The translations under genes and the position numbers were made by a program. From CAZILN01 sp964540005 (GTDB taxonomy: Bacteria; Bacteroidota; Bacteroidia; Bacteroidales; SM23-62), in contig CAZILN010000065.1 in NCBI GenBank assembly GCA_964540005.1, positions 1 through 21,197 of the forward strand: a stretch of DNA of 21,197 nt, read 5' to 3'. The notes beneath the pieces were generated by a model. That model was not told the origin of the DNA. It made no database searches and saw only the letters and a list, made by a program, of their open reading frames with translations. Of the stretch, positions 14,387 through 21,197 are shown piece by piece; position 1 is the stretch's first letter; every line of letters begins with the position of its first letter.

Positions 14387-15709
14387 ATGAATAAATGTTG
14401 TCACTTATTGCTGAACGGATTAATATTCATTGTTCTTGCATCACCCATGATCGCTCAGAAGGATTATCAACCCACAGCTGAGAACCTGGAAGCCAGGCAG
14501 TGGTTCCAGGATGCAAAATTCGGCCTGTTTGTACACTGGGGGGTCTACTCGGTTATGGCCGGCGGAGGTGATTACGGTATAGCCGAATGGATCATGGAAC
14601 GAAAGGAAATACCCCTTGCACAGTATGAAAAACTGCCCGATTTCTTTAACCCGATCGACTTTGACCCCGCCCAGTGGGTAACCATGGTAAAGGAAGCCGG
14701 AATGAAATATATAACAATTACCTCCAAGCATCATGACGGTTTTGCCATGTATCATTCAAAGGTGTCGGATTATAATGTGGTGGACAGGACCCCTTACGGG
14801 AAGGATGTCATCGGCCTGCTCAAAGAGGAATGCGATCGCCAGGGCATAAAACTATTCCTGTATTATTCGCAGCTGGACTGGCACCATACTGATTACTATC
14901 CACGTGGCAGGACGGGAAACAGTACAGGCCGGCCCGAATCGGGGGACTGGGACAACTATATAGACTATATGAATACACAGCTGACCGAAGTGCTGAGTGA
15001 TTATGGCAAGCTGGGAGGCATCTGGTTCGACGGGATGTGGGACCAGTGGGATGCCGACTGGAGGCTGGCTGAGACCTATGCACTGATACACTCTCTGCAG
15101 CCACAGGCCCTTATTGGCAGTAATCATCATAAAATGCCCATCCCGGGGGAGGATTTCCAGATGTTCGAAAGAGATCTGCCCGGACAAAATTCAATGGGTT
15201 TCAACCAGACCGGGATAGGTTCACTGCCGCTGGAGACCTGTGAAACCATGAATGGCTCATGGGGGTTCAACATAAAGGATACCCGGTTCAAGACTACCGA
15301 GGACCTGCTTCATATGCTTATCAGGGCAGCCGGACAAAATTCCAACCTGCTGCTGAATACAGGCCCCATGCCAAACGGGAAAATACAGCCCGAGAATGTG
15401 CAGACCCTGAAGGAGATGGGACAGTGGGTCAGGCAATACGGGGAGACGATCTATGCTACCCGGGGCGGACCAGCAGGGGCTAAGAGATGGGGTGTTACTA
15501 CAATGACCGGAGATAAGATCTTTGTTCATGTACTTGATGCTGAGGATCCTGTTCTGTTTGTCCCCATGCAGGGTATCAGTATTAAAAAAGCCTATACCTA
15601 TACCGGGAATTCAAAAATCACCTTTACCAAACAGCATGACGGCATATTACTGAACCTGCCGGAAATACCCGAGGACCTGGTGGATTTTATAATTGTGCTT
15701 GAGAAATAA
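14387..15709 (+). CDS. Secreted GH29 alpha-L-fucosidase
   Basis: A 440-residue protein from the ATG at 14387. An upstream in-frame TTG at 14309 falls in the promoter and would spoil the signal peptide, which ends near ASPMIAQ (about residue 24). The GH29 barrel is clear: WFQDAKFGLFVHWGVYS at the first strand, ITSKHHDGFAMY, and GGIWFDGMW carrying the expected nucleophile Asp215. The CETMNGSWGF segment and LLLNTGPMPNGKI near the C-terminus are also family marks. It removes terminal alpha-L-fucose from glycans in the periplasm or outside the cell. The length equals a catalytic domain with a short C-terminal beta domain and no carbohydrate-binding module. The two-repeat lipoprotein gene begins 10 bases downstream, so they probably share a transcript. 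Confidence 0.95.
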   Translation: MNKCCHLLLNGLIFIVLASPMIAQKDYQPTAENLEARQWFQDAKFGLFVHWGVYSVMAGGGDYGIAEWIMERKEIPLAQYEKLPDFFNPIDFDPAQWVTMVKEAGMKYITITSKHHDGFAMYHSKVSDYNVVDRTPYGKDVIGLLKEECDRQGIKLFLYYSQLDWHHTDYYPRGRTGNSTGRPESGDWDNYIDYMNTQLTEVLSDYGKLGGIWFDGMWDQWDADWRLAETYALIHSLQPQALIGSNHHKMPIPGEDFQMFERDLPGQNSMGFNQTGIGSLPLETCETMNGSWGFNIKDTRFKTTEDLLHMLIRAAGQNSNLLLNTGPMPNGKIQPENVQTLKEMGQWVRQYGETIYATRGGPAGAKRWGVTTMTGDKIFVHVLDAEDPVLFVPMQGISIKKAYTYTGNSKITFTKQHDGILLNLPEIPEDLVDFIIVLEK

Positions 15710-15719
15710 ATAAAAACTG

Positions 15720-16826
15720 ATGAAAACAAAACCCCTTCATGCAGCGTTTCTGATTACTTTACTAATTACCGGTTGTACCTCGAAAACAGGTCCCCCCGCA
15801 AAGAATGCCCTGCTGCCTGACCGCCTGATCGTATTCTCCCCTGTTCCCTTCACCGAGCAGGAAGGTGCACTATCAACTGATTTCAAAGCTATTTCCGATT
15901 ATAATGAATCACTGTTGAGCAAAGCCCTGGCAGGGGAACTGACCATACATAATACCATTGCCTATCATGGTGATCTTGGCAACAGTAAGGAACTGGCCCT
16001 GGAATATCTCCTCAGCAACCTGGACCTGGGGGATTCTGAACCGGGAAAGCTCGAGGATGAAATAGTATCGCGCACAGGAGAAATTCTCAGCGGGTTTTTT
16101 GTGGAAGAATGGTTTTTCAATGAGGATGAATTTACGTTCGACAAGAAAGTAATACAGTACCAGCCAACCTGGCACAAACCCTATTTCTACGATGAATTTC
16201 ACACCCATGGGGATGTTCCCGATGACACCCTGAGGATACTGCTTCTCGGTGTCCAGACAGACCCGCCCGTTGAGCCTTCATCTGTGTACGGAAACGAAGA
16301 TTACATTCCTCTTCTCAACGATTTCAGTTATGAGCTTGAATTATACAACCAGTCTTTCGAGGAGGTTATTTACAGCTACGATAAGCCCTTGATAGATGAA
16401 GATCAGTGGACCTATAATAACTTCATGTATTTTAAGGACTTTGACCGCGACAGGTTCATTGAGCTGATCTTCGATAAGGTTCTTTCAGGACAGGTACCGG
16501 CCTATGATCCAAAGGACCTGACTACGGTAATGGATATTCCGGCTATACATGCTGCCATGCTGGCAGACAGTATCTTCGAAACTTTTCGCAACGAAGAAGG
16601 TGCTGTTGTGACGGAATTCCGTGAGATTTATATTCCCGTGGAAGACATTAATTCGGTAATTTTCGTCGAGGACTGGTACTATAACAAAACTTCCATGTCC
16701 ATTGTCAAAGTGGTCAGGGCCATTATCCCGGTTCTACACCATATAAGCAATGAATGGGGGATACCTGAAGGTGATACAATATACAGGATCCCGGTATTTG
16801 CCGTAAAGTTCGGCCAGGAAGAATAG
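15720..16826 (+). CDS. Lipoprotein with two GldN-reminiscent repeats, function unknown
   Basis: A 368-residue protein with a lipobox at LLITGC (Cys19). The mature part holds two diverged copies of one module about 188 residues apart. The first has LLSKALAGELTIHNT, then FFVEEWFFNEDEFTFDKKVI (Trp131) and DDTLRILLLGV. The second has IFDKVLSGQVPAYDP, then IFVEDWYYNKTSMSIVKVVR (Trp319) and GDTIYRIPVFAV. The E[ED]W[FY][FY] strand followed by a K-V/I strand and a P-containing strand recalls GldN/PorN of the type IX secretion machinery, but the likeness is weak and I would not name it so. It probably sits in the periplasm or outer membrane, cotranscribed with the fucosidase. A hairpin follows its stop. 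Confidence 0.8.
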   Translation: MKTKPLHAAFLITLLITGCTSKTGPPAKNALLPDRLIVFSPVPFTEQEGALSTDFKAISDYNESLLSKALAGELTIHNTIAYHGDLGNSKELALEYLLSNLDLGDSEPGKLEDEIVSRTGEILSGFFVEEWFFNEDEFTFDKKVIQYQPTWHKPYFYDEFHTHGDVPDDTLRILLLGVQTDPPVEPSSVYGNEDYIPLLNDFSYELELYNQSFEEVIYSYDKPLIDEDQWTYNNFMYFKDFDRDRFIELIFDKVLSGQVPAYDPKDLTTVMDIPAIHAAMLADSIFETFRNEEGAVVTEFREIYIPVEDINSVIFVEDWYYNKTSMSIVKVVRAIIPVLHHISNEWGIPEGDTIYRIPVFAVKFGQEE

Positions 16827-16839
16827 AAACTGTTAACAG

Positions 16840-16868
16840 TGTTCACTAACCAGAACCGGCAGTGAACA
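16840..16868 (+). terminator. Candidate terminator after the fucosidase operon
   Basis: TGTTCACT (16840-16847) pairs perfectly with AGTGAACA (16861-16868) across a 13-base loop, followed by a T-rich stretch (ATTTTATTCCTTAAATTTTT). A separate 12-bp perfect palindrome ACTGTTAACAGT (16829-16840) sits just before it, starting two bases after the stop codon. The position between convergent genes suits a terminator, though the loop is long. Confidence 0.45.
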
Positions 16869-16948
16869 AGGATTTTATTCCTTAAATTTTTAACAGGCCC
16901 CCGGCACAGCTCCTCCAACAGCAAGTCCGGTCGTTGTGAAACCGCCTG

Positions 16949-17510
16949 TTATCCAGGATCATAAAGTTCCGGCATCTCGTTCATGAACATTTTTATCTCC
17001 TCCGGATTGAGATAGAACTTATCCAGCCACCTGATGGTTTTTTCAGTAGCTGAAGGCCTGCTACGGGCAAATCCGGCAAATTCCAGCAATTGCCAGCCCA
17101 ATCCGTGCTTAATAGTCTCAAAATCAGTAAGCTTCTCATATCTTGACCGATACCAGGGAGTTACATATGCAATTCCCATACCGGTTATTGAGAAAAATCC
17201 CATTGTTGAATAATGACAGGTATGAGCCAGTTCATGGCCGATAATCCCAACCTGGGAATTGAAGGGCTGTTTATCAAGCAGGATAATGTGAGAGGGCCAG
17301 TAATACCTGCAGTTCAAAACTTTCAGGGAGGCTTTTGTTTTTACCGTACAGTCCGCGCAATGAATCCAGTTTCCCGTCGAAATCCAGGGCATCATAACTG
17401 TATACCGGCTTCACCGGGATGAACCCATTCCCGGGAGGCTGCGCACAGGAGGATGAAAACAGAAGAACTGCCGTGATAATAAAGCAAATACCCAATTGTA
17501 AGCTATGCAT
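16949..17510 (-). pseudogene. Broken HExxH metallopeptidase-like lipoprotein
   Basis: The ATG at 17510 opens a lipoprotein signal ending at FSSSC. The first frame runs through LDSLRGLYGKNKSLPESFEL and QVLLALSHYP, then stops at 17274-17276. In another frame, from about 17290 to 16949, it continues with LLDKQPFNSQVGIIGHELAH, TCHYSTMGFFSITGMGIAYV, IKHGLGWQLLEFAGFARSR and FYLNPEEIKMFM. HELAH is a zinc HExxH motif. From what I recall of similar Bacteroidota proteins, a stretch of a few tens of residues normally separates ALSHYP from the LLDKxPFN segment, so the junction near 17276-17300 looks like an internal deletion with frame loss. A one-base sequencing error would not restore the missing stretch. 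It lies 42 bases downstream of the polymerase IV gene on the same strand. Confidence 0.7.
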
Positions 17511-17552
17511 AGTACCTTCCCTTTGAAAACTGGCTGAAAGATAAGGCATTCC

Positions 17553-18632
17553 TCAGAAACTTATGGTCAGCTGTCCGTCTGAACCTGGTTCATCCCGGTC
17601 CCCGAAATTCGTCAGGGTGACCCCCAGCAACCTGATGCTGTCGCGCAGGGGAAATTCAGTCCTGAGCATCTCCTTTGAGAGCGATGCAATGAGACCGGGA
17701 TCGGTCAGTGCTTCATCCAGGGTGCGGCTCCTGGTTACCTGTACAAAATCGGCATACTTGATCTTCAGCACAAGCGTCCTGCCTTCCAGACTGCTTTTCT
17801 GAAGCCCATTCCACAGTGGTGTTACGATGTCATCTATCTTCTGATACAACTCTTCGGGCTCTGAAATATCCCTGTTGAAGGTCCGCTCCTTACCGTATGA
17901 TTTCCGAATCCGTTCAGGGTTAACCGGGCGGTTGTCAATACTGCGGGAAATGTCATAAAAGAATGTACCGTGTTTACCAAAAATGCGGACCAGCTCTTCC
18001 CTTGTGTGCTGTTTCAGGTCACTCCCGGTGTAAATATTGTGTGCATGCATCTTCTCGGCTGTGGCCTTCCCTACTCCGAAGAATTTCTCGACTTTCAGTT
18101 TGTCGATGAACTCCTGTGCCTGCCGGGGTGTAATGACATAAAGCCCATCCGGTTTATCCATGTCTGATGCCAGCTTGGCCAGGAATTTGTTCATGGAGAC
18201 TCCGGCCGAAGCGGTAAGTCCGGTCTGCTCCCTGATCTGCGTTTTAATAGCTCCTGCGATAAGTGTTGCCGAAGGGATCCCTTTTTTATTGTTTGTTATA
18301 TCAAGGAAAGCCTCATCCAGCGACAGGGGTTCTATCAGGTCTGAGAAGGTTTTTAGAATATCCATTATCTCGCCGGAGACTGACTTGTAGATATCAAACC
18401 TGGGCGGGACAATGATAAGACCGGGACACAGGCGCAGGGCTGTCACGGAAGGCATGGCCGAGTGAACTCCGAATTTCCGGGCCTCGTAACTGGCAGCAGC
18501 CACTACCCCTCTTTCCCTGGCACCCCCTACCGCCAGGGGTTTCGAGCGGTACTCAGGGAAATCCCTCTGCTCTATGGATGCAAAAAACGCATCCATATCA
18601 ACATGGATTATCTTACGTATTTCCTGATTCAT
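17553..18632 (-). CDS. dinB: DNA polymerase IV (Y family)
   Basis: A 359-residue Y-family translesion polymerase, close to the usual length of about 350. The catalytic acids are present: Asp12 in HVDMDAFFASIEQ and the pair Asp106/Glu107 in SLDEAFLD; Phe17 fits the steric-gate position. The segments VVAAASYEARKFGVHSAMP, GVSMNKFLAKLASDMDKPDG and FFGVGKATAEKM (helix-hairpin-helix) are typical of DinB. The last residues QLTISF resemble a sliding-clamp-binding motif. It copies past damaged bases at low fidelity in the cytoplasm. It follows the beta-CASP gene by 59 bases on the same strand. No LexA-type box was recognised upstream. Confidence 0.96.
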   Translation of the reverse strand: MNQEIRKIIHVDMDAFFASIEQRDFPEYRSKPLAVGGARERGVVAAASYEARKFGVHSAMPSVTALRLCPGLIIVPPRFDIYKSVSGEIMDILKTFSDLIEPLSLDEAFLDITNNKKGIPSATLIAGAIKTQIREQTGLTASAGVSMNKFLAKLASDMDKPDGLYVITPRQAQEFIDKLKVEKFFGVGKATAEKMHAHNIYTGSDLKQHTREELVRIFGKHGTFFYDISRSIDNRPVNPERIRKSYGKERTFNRDISEPEELYQKIDDIVTPLWNGLQKSSLEGRTLVLKIKYADFVQVTRSRTLDEALTDPGLIASLSKEMLRTEFPLRDSIRLLGVTLTNFGDRDEPGSDGQLTISF

Positions 18633-18691
18633 TCCCAGGAATAAAGATATGAAATCCGGCTGCCTGTTGATATTCGGACCAGGCTACCGGT

Positions 18692-20092
18692 TTAAAACTC
18701 AAATTCCTCCCCCCGTGCCGGGATGCGGATGTTCGGGAACCCTGCGGTTTCCATTACCGTGCTAAAGTGTTGCTGGACCTCATAATCTCCGTGTACGATA
18801 AAACACATCCGGAGCTGGCCGGTATCCTGGCATCCCAGGAAAGAGATCATTTCATTGTAATCCCCATGCCCACTGTAGGAATCTATCCTTTGCACCTCTG
18901 CTTTCACCGGGTAGATATGGCCGTGTATAGACACCTCACTGTCACCCCTGAGTATCCTGGCCCCCAGGGTGGACGGGGCACAATACCCAACCGCCAGTAT
19001 GGTATTCTTCGGATCGTCAATGCTGTTGGCCAGGTGGTGCTTGATCCGGCCTGCTTCCATCATGCCGGAAGCCGAAATAATAACACATGGCCCCTTAATT
19101 TTGTTGAGTTTTATTGAATCCTCATGCGATTTGATATAAAACAGGCTGTTGAACCCGAAAGGATCCGGGTCCCTTTCCATTACTTCCAGGATGTCCCGGT
19201 TAAAACATTCGGGATGCAGGCGGAACACTTCCGTGGCATTGATTGCCATCGGACTGTCAACATACACCTGTATTCTTGGAAGCCTGTCCTGGTTATAAAA
19301 GTTATTCAGCGAATAAACGATCTCCTGTGTCCGCCCGACACTGAAGGATGGAATTATAAGTTTTCCTCCTTTTTCCACGCAGGTTTTATAAAGTACATCG
19401 AGTAATTGCTTTTCCGACTGGCTTGAATCATTATGAAGGCGGTCCCCATAGGTGGATTCGGTGATCAGGATATCTGCCTGTGGGAATGCTGCCGGCGGGG
19501 CAACGATCCGGTTTACCGGTCTCCCTATGTCACCGGTATAGGCAAGCCGGGTGGACCGGTCGCCTTCCTGCACGGTGAGACTGGCTACAGCACCTCCCAG
19601 CATGTGCCCGCTCTGCGTGAACTTAACTGAGATCCTTTCATCTATCCTGAACTTCCTGTTGTAAGGCACTCCTATAAACAATTCCATGCATGCTACAGCA
19701 TCCCCCTTATCATAGATCGGCTCTACCGGGGGCAGTCCCTGCCGCTCCCTCTTTTTGTTGAAGTACCTGGTATCATGCTCATGTATGTGTCCCGAATCGG
19801 CCAGCATAACGGCACAGAGATCGCGGGTGGCACTGGTACAGATCACTGATCCCCGGAACCCCATTTTATAGATGTATGGTATCAGCCCGGAATGATCTAT
19901 GTGGGCGTGGCTGAGAATGACATGATCGAGTTGCTGGGGATTGAAGCCAAGCTGTTTGTTCAGGCTTTCAGTTTCAAGACCTTTACCTTGGTACATGCCG
20001 CAATCAAGAAGAATGCGCTTGCCATGGCCCGTTATGATCAGGTGCTTGCTTCCGGTTACTTCACGGGCAGCACCGAGAAATTTGATTTTCAT
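18692..20092 (-). CDS. Beta-CASP metallo-beta-lactamase exonuclease (RNA-processing type)
   Basis: A 466-residue cytoplasmic protein of the metallo-beta-lactamase/beta-CASP superfamily (YSH1/CPSF-like). The metal motif HAHIDHSG lies at residues 62-69 (His62, His64, Asp66, His67), with further marks SGHMLGGA, LAYTGDIGR and ESTYGDR. The beta-CASP insert follows with IIPSFSVGRTQEIVY, VYVDSPMAINATEVF, CVIISASGMMEAGRIKHHL and SYSGHGDYNEM near the end. Such proteins cleave RNA by endo- and 5'-exonuclease action; a DNA role is less likely. The start at 20092 gives the usual first strand MKIKFLGAAREVTGS. It is upstream of the polymerase IV gene, possibly cotranscribed. Confidence 0.93.
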   Translation of the reverse strand: MKIKFLGAAREVTGSKHLIITGHGKRILLDCGMYQGKGLETESLNKQLGFNPQQLDHVILSHAHIDHSGLIPYIYKMGFRGSVICTSATRDLCAVMLADSGHIHEHDTRYFNKKRERQGLPPVEPIYDKGDAVACMELFIGVPYNRKFRIDERISVKFTQSGHMLGGAVASLTVQEGDRSTRLAYTGDIGRPVNRIVAPPAAFPQADILITESTYGDRLHNDSSQSEKQLLDVLYKTCVEKGGKLIIPSFSVGRTQEIVYSLNNFYNQDRLPRIQVYVDSPMAINATEVFRLHPECFNRDILEVMERDPDPFGFNSLFYIKSHEDSIKLNKIKGPCVIISASGMMEAGRIKHHLANSIDDPKNTILAVGYCAPSTLGARILRGDSEVSIHGHIYPVKAEVQRIDSYSGHGDYNEMISFLGCQDTGQLRMCFIVHGDYEVQQHFSTVMETAGFPNIRIPARGEEFEF

Positions 20093-20158
20093 ATATTATA
20101 GCTTACTTTGAGAACTTACCCAGGGTTTTCTTGTGTACATAATACAGAGGTCATGAGG

Positions 20159-21197
20159 TCATTCCGCAGGTTCAAGTATGAATGCAATATCATTCCCGAT
20201 GTAATTGGCGTGGCCACCCTCGATCTTCTGTACCGGAACCGTAAAGGATAATGAACCTTTATTTGCTGTGATTATGCCTGGCTCATTATTTTCATTCCGG
20301 ATAAATCTTCCGCTCCATGTTTTATATAAGCGTAAAGAATATTCACCGTTTTTGATCCCCTTTATGGTAATTATCTTTCCCGACATATCCGTATCGGCAT
20401 TGACCGCCCATCCGAATATCATCTGTTCACTGCTGATGGCATAGGCGTCGCCACCCGGGTTACTGATATCTGCCGGAGTGGGGTCAGTCAGCTCTGAGAA
20501 GGGTATCCTTTCGGTGAACCGCCGCAGGTTTAACATCTGATAGGTCACCACATTATCATTCAGGGACCCGGAATATGACCACCAGAAGGGCGACATGGCT
20601 GATCCCGAGGCAAGGCTCACCCATACGGCATTATGATACTGTGCCTGGTAACCGGGCTGGTTCATTTCATAAAAAGTATGGTCCCAACCGGTTTCAGGAA
20701 TGATGACCGGTTTTTCATAATTATTCCAGAGCCTGCTTACCTGTCCGTGATAATTCCTGTAGCTGTATGTCAGGGGATGTGTCTCATCCTTGTCTATCTG
20801 TCCGGTTTTATTGATAGGAAATCCCTGTGCTTCATATATTTCCCTTCCCGGCATGTCAAATATTTCATACCCCCTGTCCCACCATTCACCGGACCCCCCG
20901 CTGCGGGTCCCGGTAGTCAGGTGCTGCCATGGATCGTTTTCTTTAAAGTAATTATGTACTTTCCGGGCCCATCCGGCGGCCGCTACACTGTCGCCCGAAG
21001 CCCATCCGTCGGTGCCGTTCACTTCATCCACGACAAACCATATGGCCAGCGACCGGCTGTAGCCCCAGCGGGCGATCATATAACGGTAGAGCTTTTCCTG
21101 GTAAGCCCAGGCTTCTTCACTGCTGTAAAAATCTTTGGCCTCACAGACCAGGGCATAGGGATTGGTATACCAGGCAATATTGCCCCCTCCCCAGACC
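20159..21197 (-). CDS. C-terminal part of a probable clan GH-A glycoside hydrolase
   Basis: The frame is open to the right window edge (first whole codon at 21196), so the N-terminus is missing; 345 residues are visible. The methionine at 21079 is internal, because family-like text WGGGNIAWYTNPYALVCEAK runs before it. RSLAIWFVVDEVNGTDGW holds the candidate acid/base Glu, and YEKPVIIPETGWDHTF the candidate nucleophile Glu, about 105 residues apart, as in GH5-like (beta/alpha)8 barrels. A beta-rich tail of about 90 residues (GWAVNADTDMSGKIITIKG and following) resembles the small C-terminal domain found in such putative cellulase-family proteins. It cleaves a polysaccharide or oligosaccharide whose identity cannot be told. 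The signal sequence, if any, is outside the window. Confidence 0.75.
   Translation of the reverse strand, partial: VWGGGNIAWYTNPYALVCEAKDFYSSEEAWAYQEKLYRYMIARWGYSRSLAIWFVVDEVNGTDGWASGDSVAAAGWARKVHNYFKENDPWQHLTTGTRSGGSGEWWDRGYEIFDMPGREIYEAQGFPINKTGQIDKDETHPLTYSYRNYHGQVSRLWNNYEKPVIIPETGWDHTFYEMNQPGYQAQYHNAVWVSLASGSAMSPFWWSYSGSLNDNVVTYQMLNLRRFTERIPFSELTDPTPADISNPGGDAYAISSEQMIFGWAVNADTDMSGKIITIKGIKNGEYSLRLYKTWSGRFIRNENNEPGIITANKGSLSFTVPVQKIEGGHANYIGNDIAFILEPAE

Noticed and set aside
20147..20162. Two tandem copies of GAGGTCAT at the end of the glycoside hydrolase gene
   Set aside because: Only 8 bp repeated twice, overlapping the stop codon; too short to support a site or element.

Overview
The window looks like a chromosomal stretch of a Bacteroidota genome, probably a free-living member of the Bacteroidales/Marinilabiliales type. 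The evidence is a propeller/Y_Y_Y sensor, a DUF6132-like membrane protein, lipoproteins with Bacteroidota-style lipoboxes, an FG-GAP/VCBS lipoprotein, a GH29 fucosidase, TAnnTTTG-type -7 promoter boxes and little use of Shine-Dalgarno sites. No rRNA, tRNA, CRISPR array, integrase or transposase was seen.

Layout. (1) 1-1189 (+): the C-terminal part of a protein whose first visible residues resemble the end of a caspase (peptidase C14) domain, followed by five tandem 66-67-residue repeats. (2) 1277-3502 (-): a large helical TPR protein, convergent with it. (3) 3727-9192 (+): a tight block with a promoter, a HepT-like HEPN protein with an intact RX4HXY motif, an MntA-like minimal nucleotidyltransferase with an intact GSX10DXD motif, and, one base later, a 1551-residue membrane sensor. 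The sensor is built of two periplasmic solute-binding domains, a long propeller, a Y_Y_Y domain, one membrane helix, a coiled coil and a SpoIIE/PP2C phosphatase. (4) 9193-10051 (-): a DUF6132-like membrane protein and a thioredoxin lipoprotein with a short-repeat linker. (5) 10312-14160: an FG-GAP/VCBS lipoprotein, a perfect 16-bp inverted repeat, the wreck of an AAA/DUF4143 ATPase gene, a nucleoside-permease-type MFS transporter and a PQQ/BamB-like beta-propeller pseudogene. (6) 14387-16826 (+): a secreted GH29 alpha-L-fucosidase and a lipoprotein made of two diverged GldN-reminiscent repeats. (7) 16949-20092 (-): a broken HExxH metallopeptidase-like lipoprotein, DNA polymerase IV and a beta-CASP metallo-beta-lactamase exonuclease. 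(8) 20159-21197 (-): the C-terminal part of a probable clan GH-A glycoside hydrolase.

How the genes may work together. The fucosidase, the partial glycoside hydrolase, the MFS transporter and the VCBS and PQQ-type proteins suit a saprophyte that handles glycans and nucleosides, but no SusC/SusD pair is visible. The sensor would read a small periplasmic ligand and signal through dephosphorylation of a cytoplasmic partner not encoded here. Three genes (ATPase, PQQ propeller, HExxH protein) are broken in the same way, by internal deletions with frame loss. The items most worth following are the caspase-plus-repeat protein, the hybrid sensor joined to a HepT/MntA pair, and the duplicated GldN-like lipoprotein.
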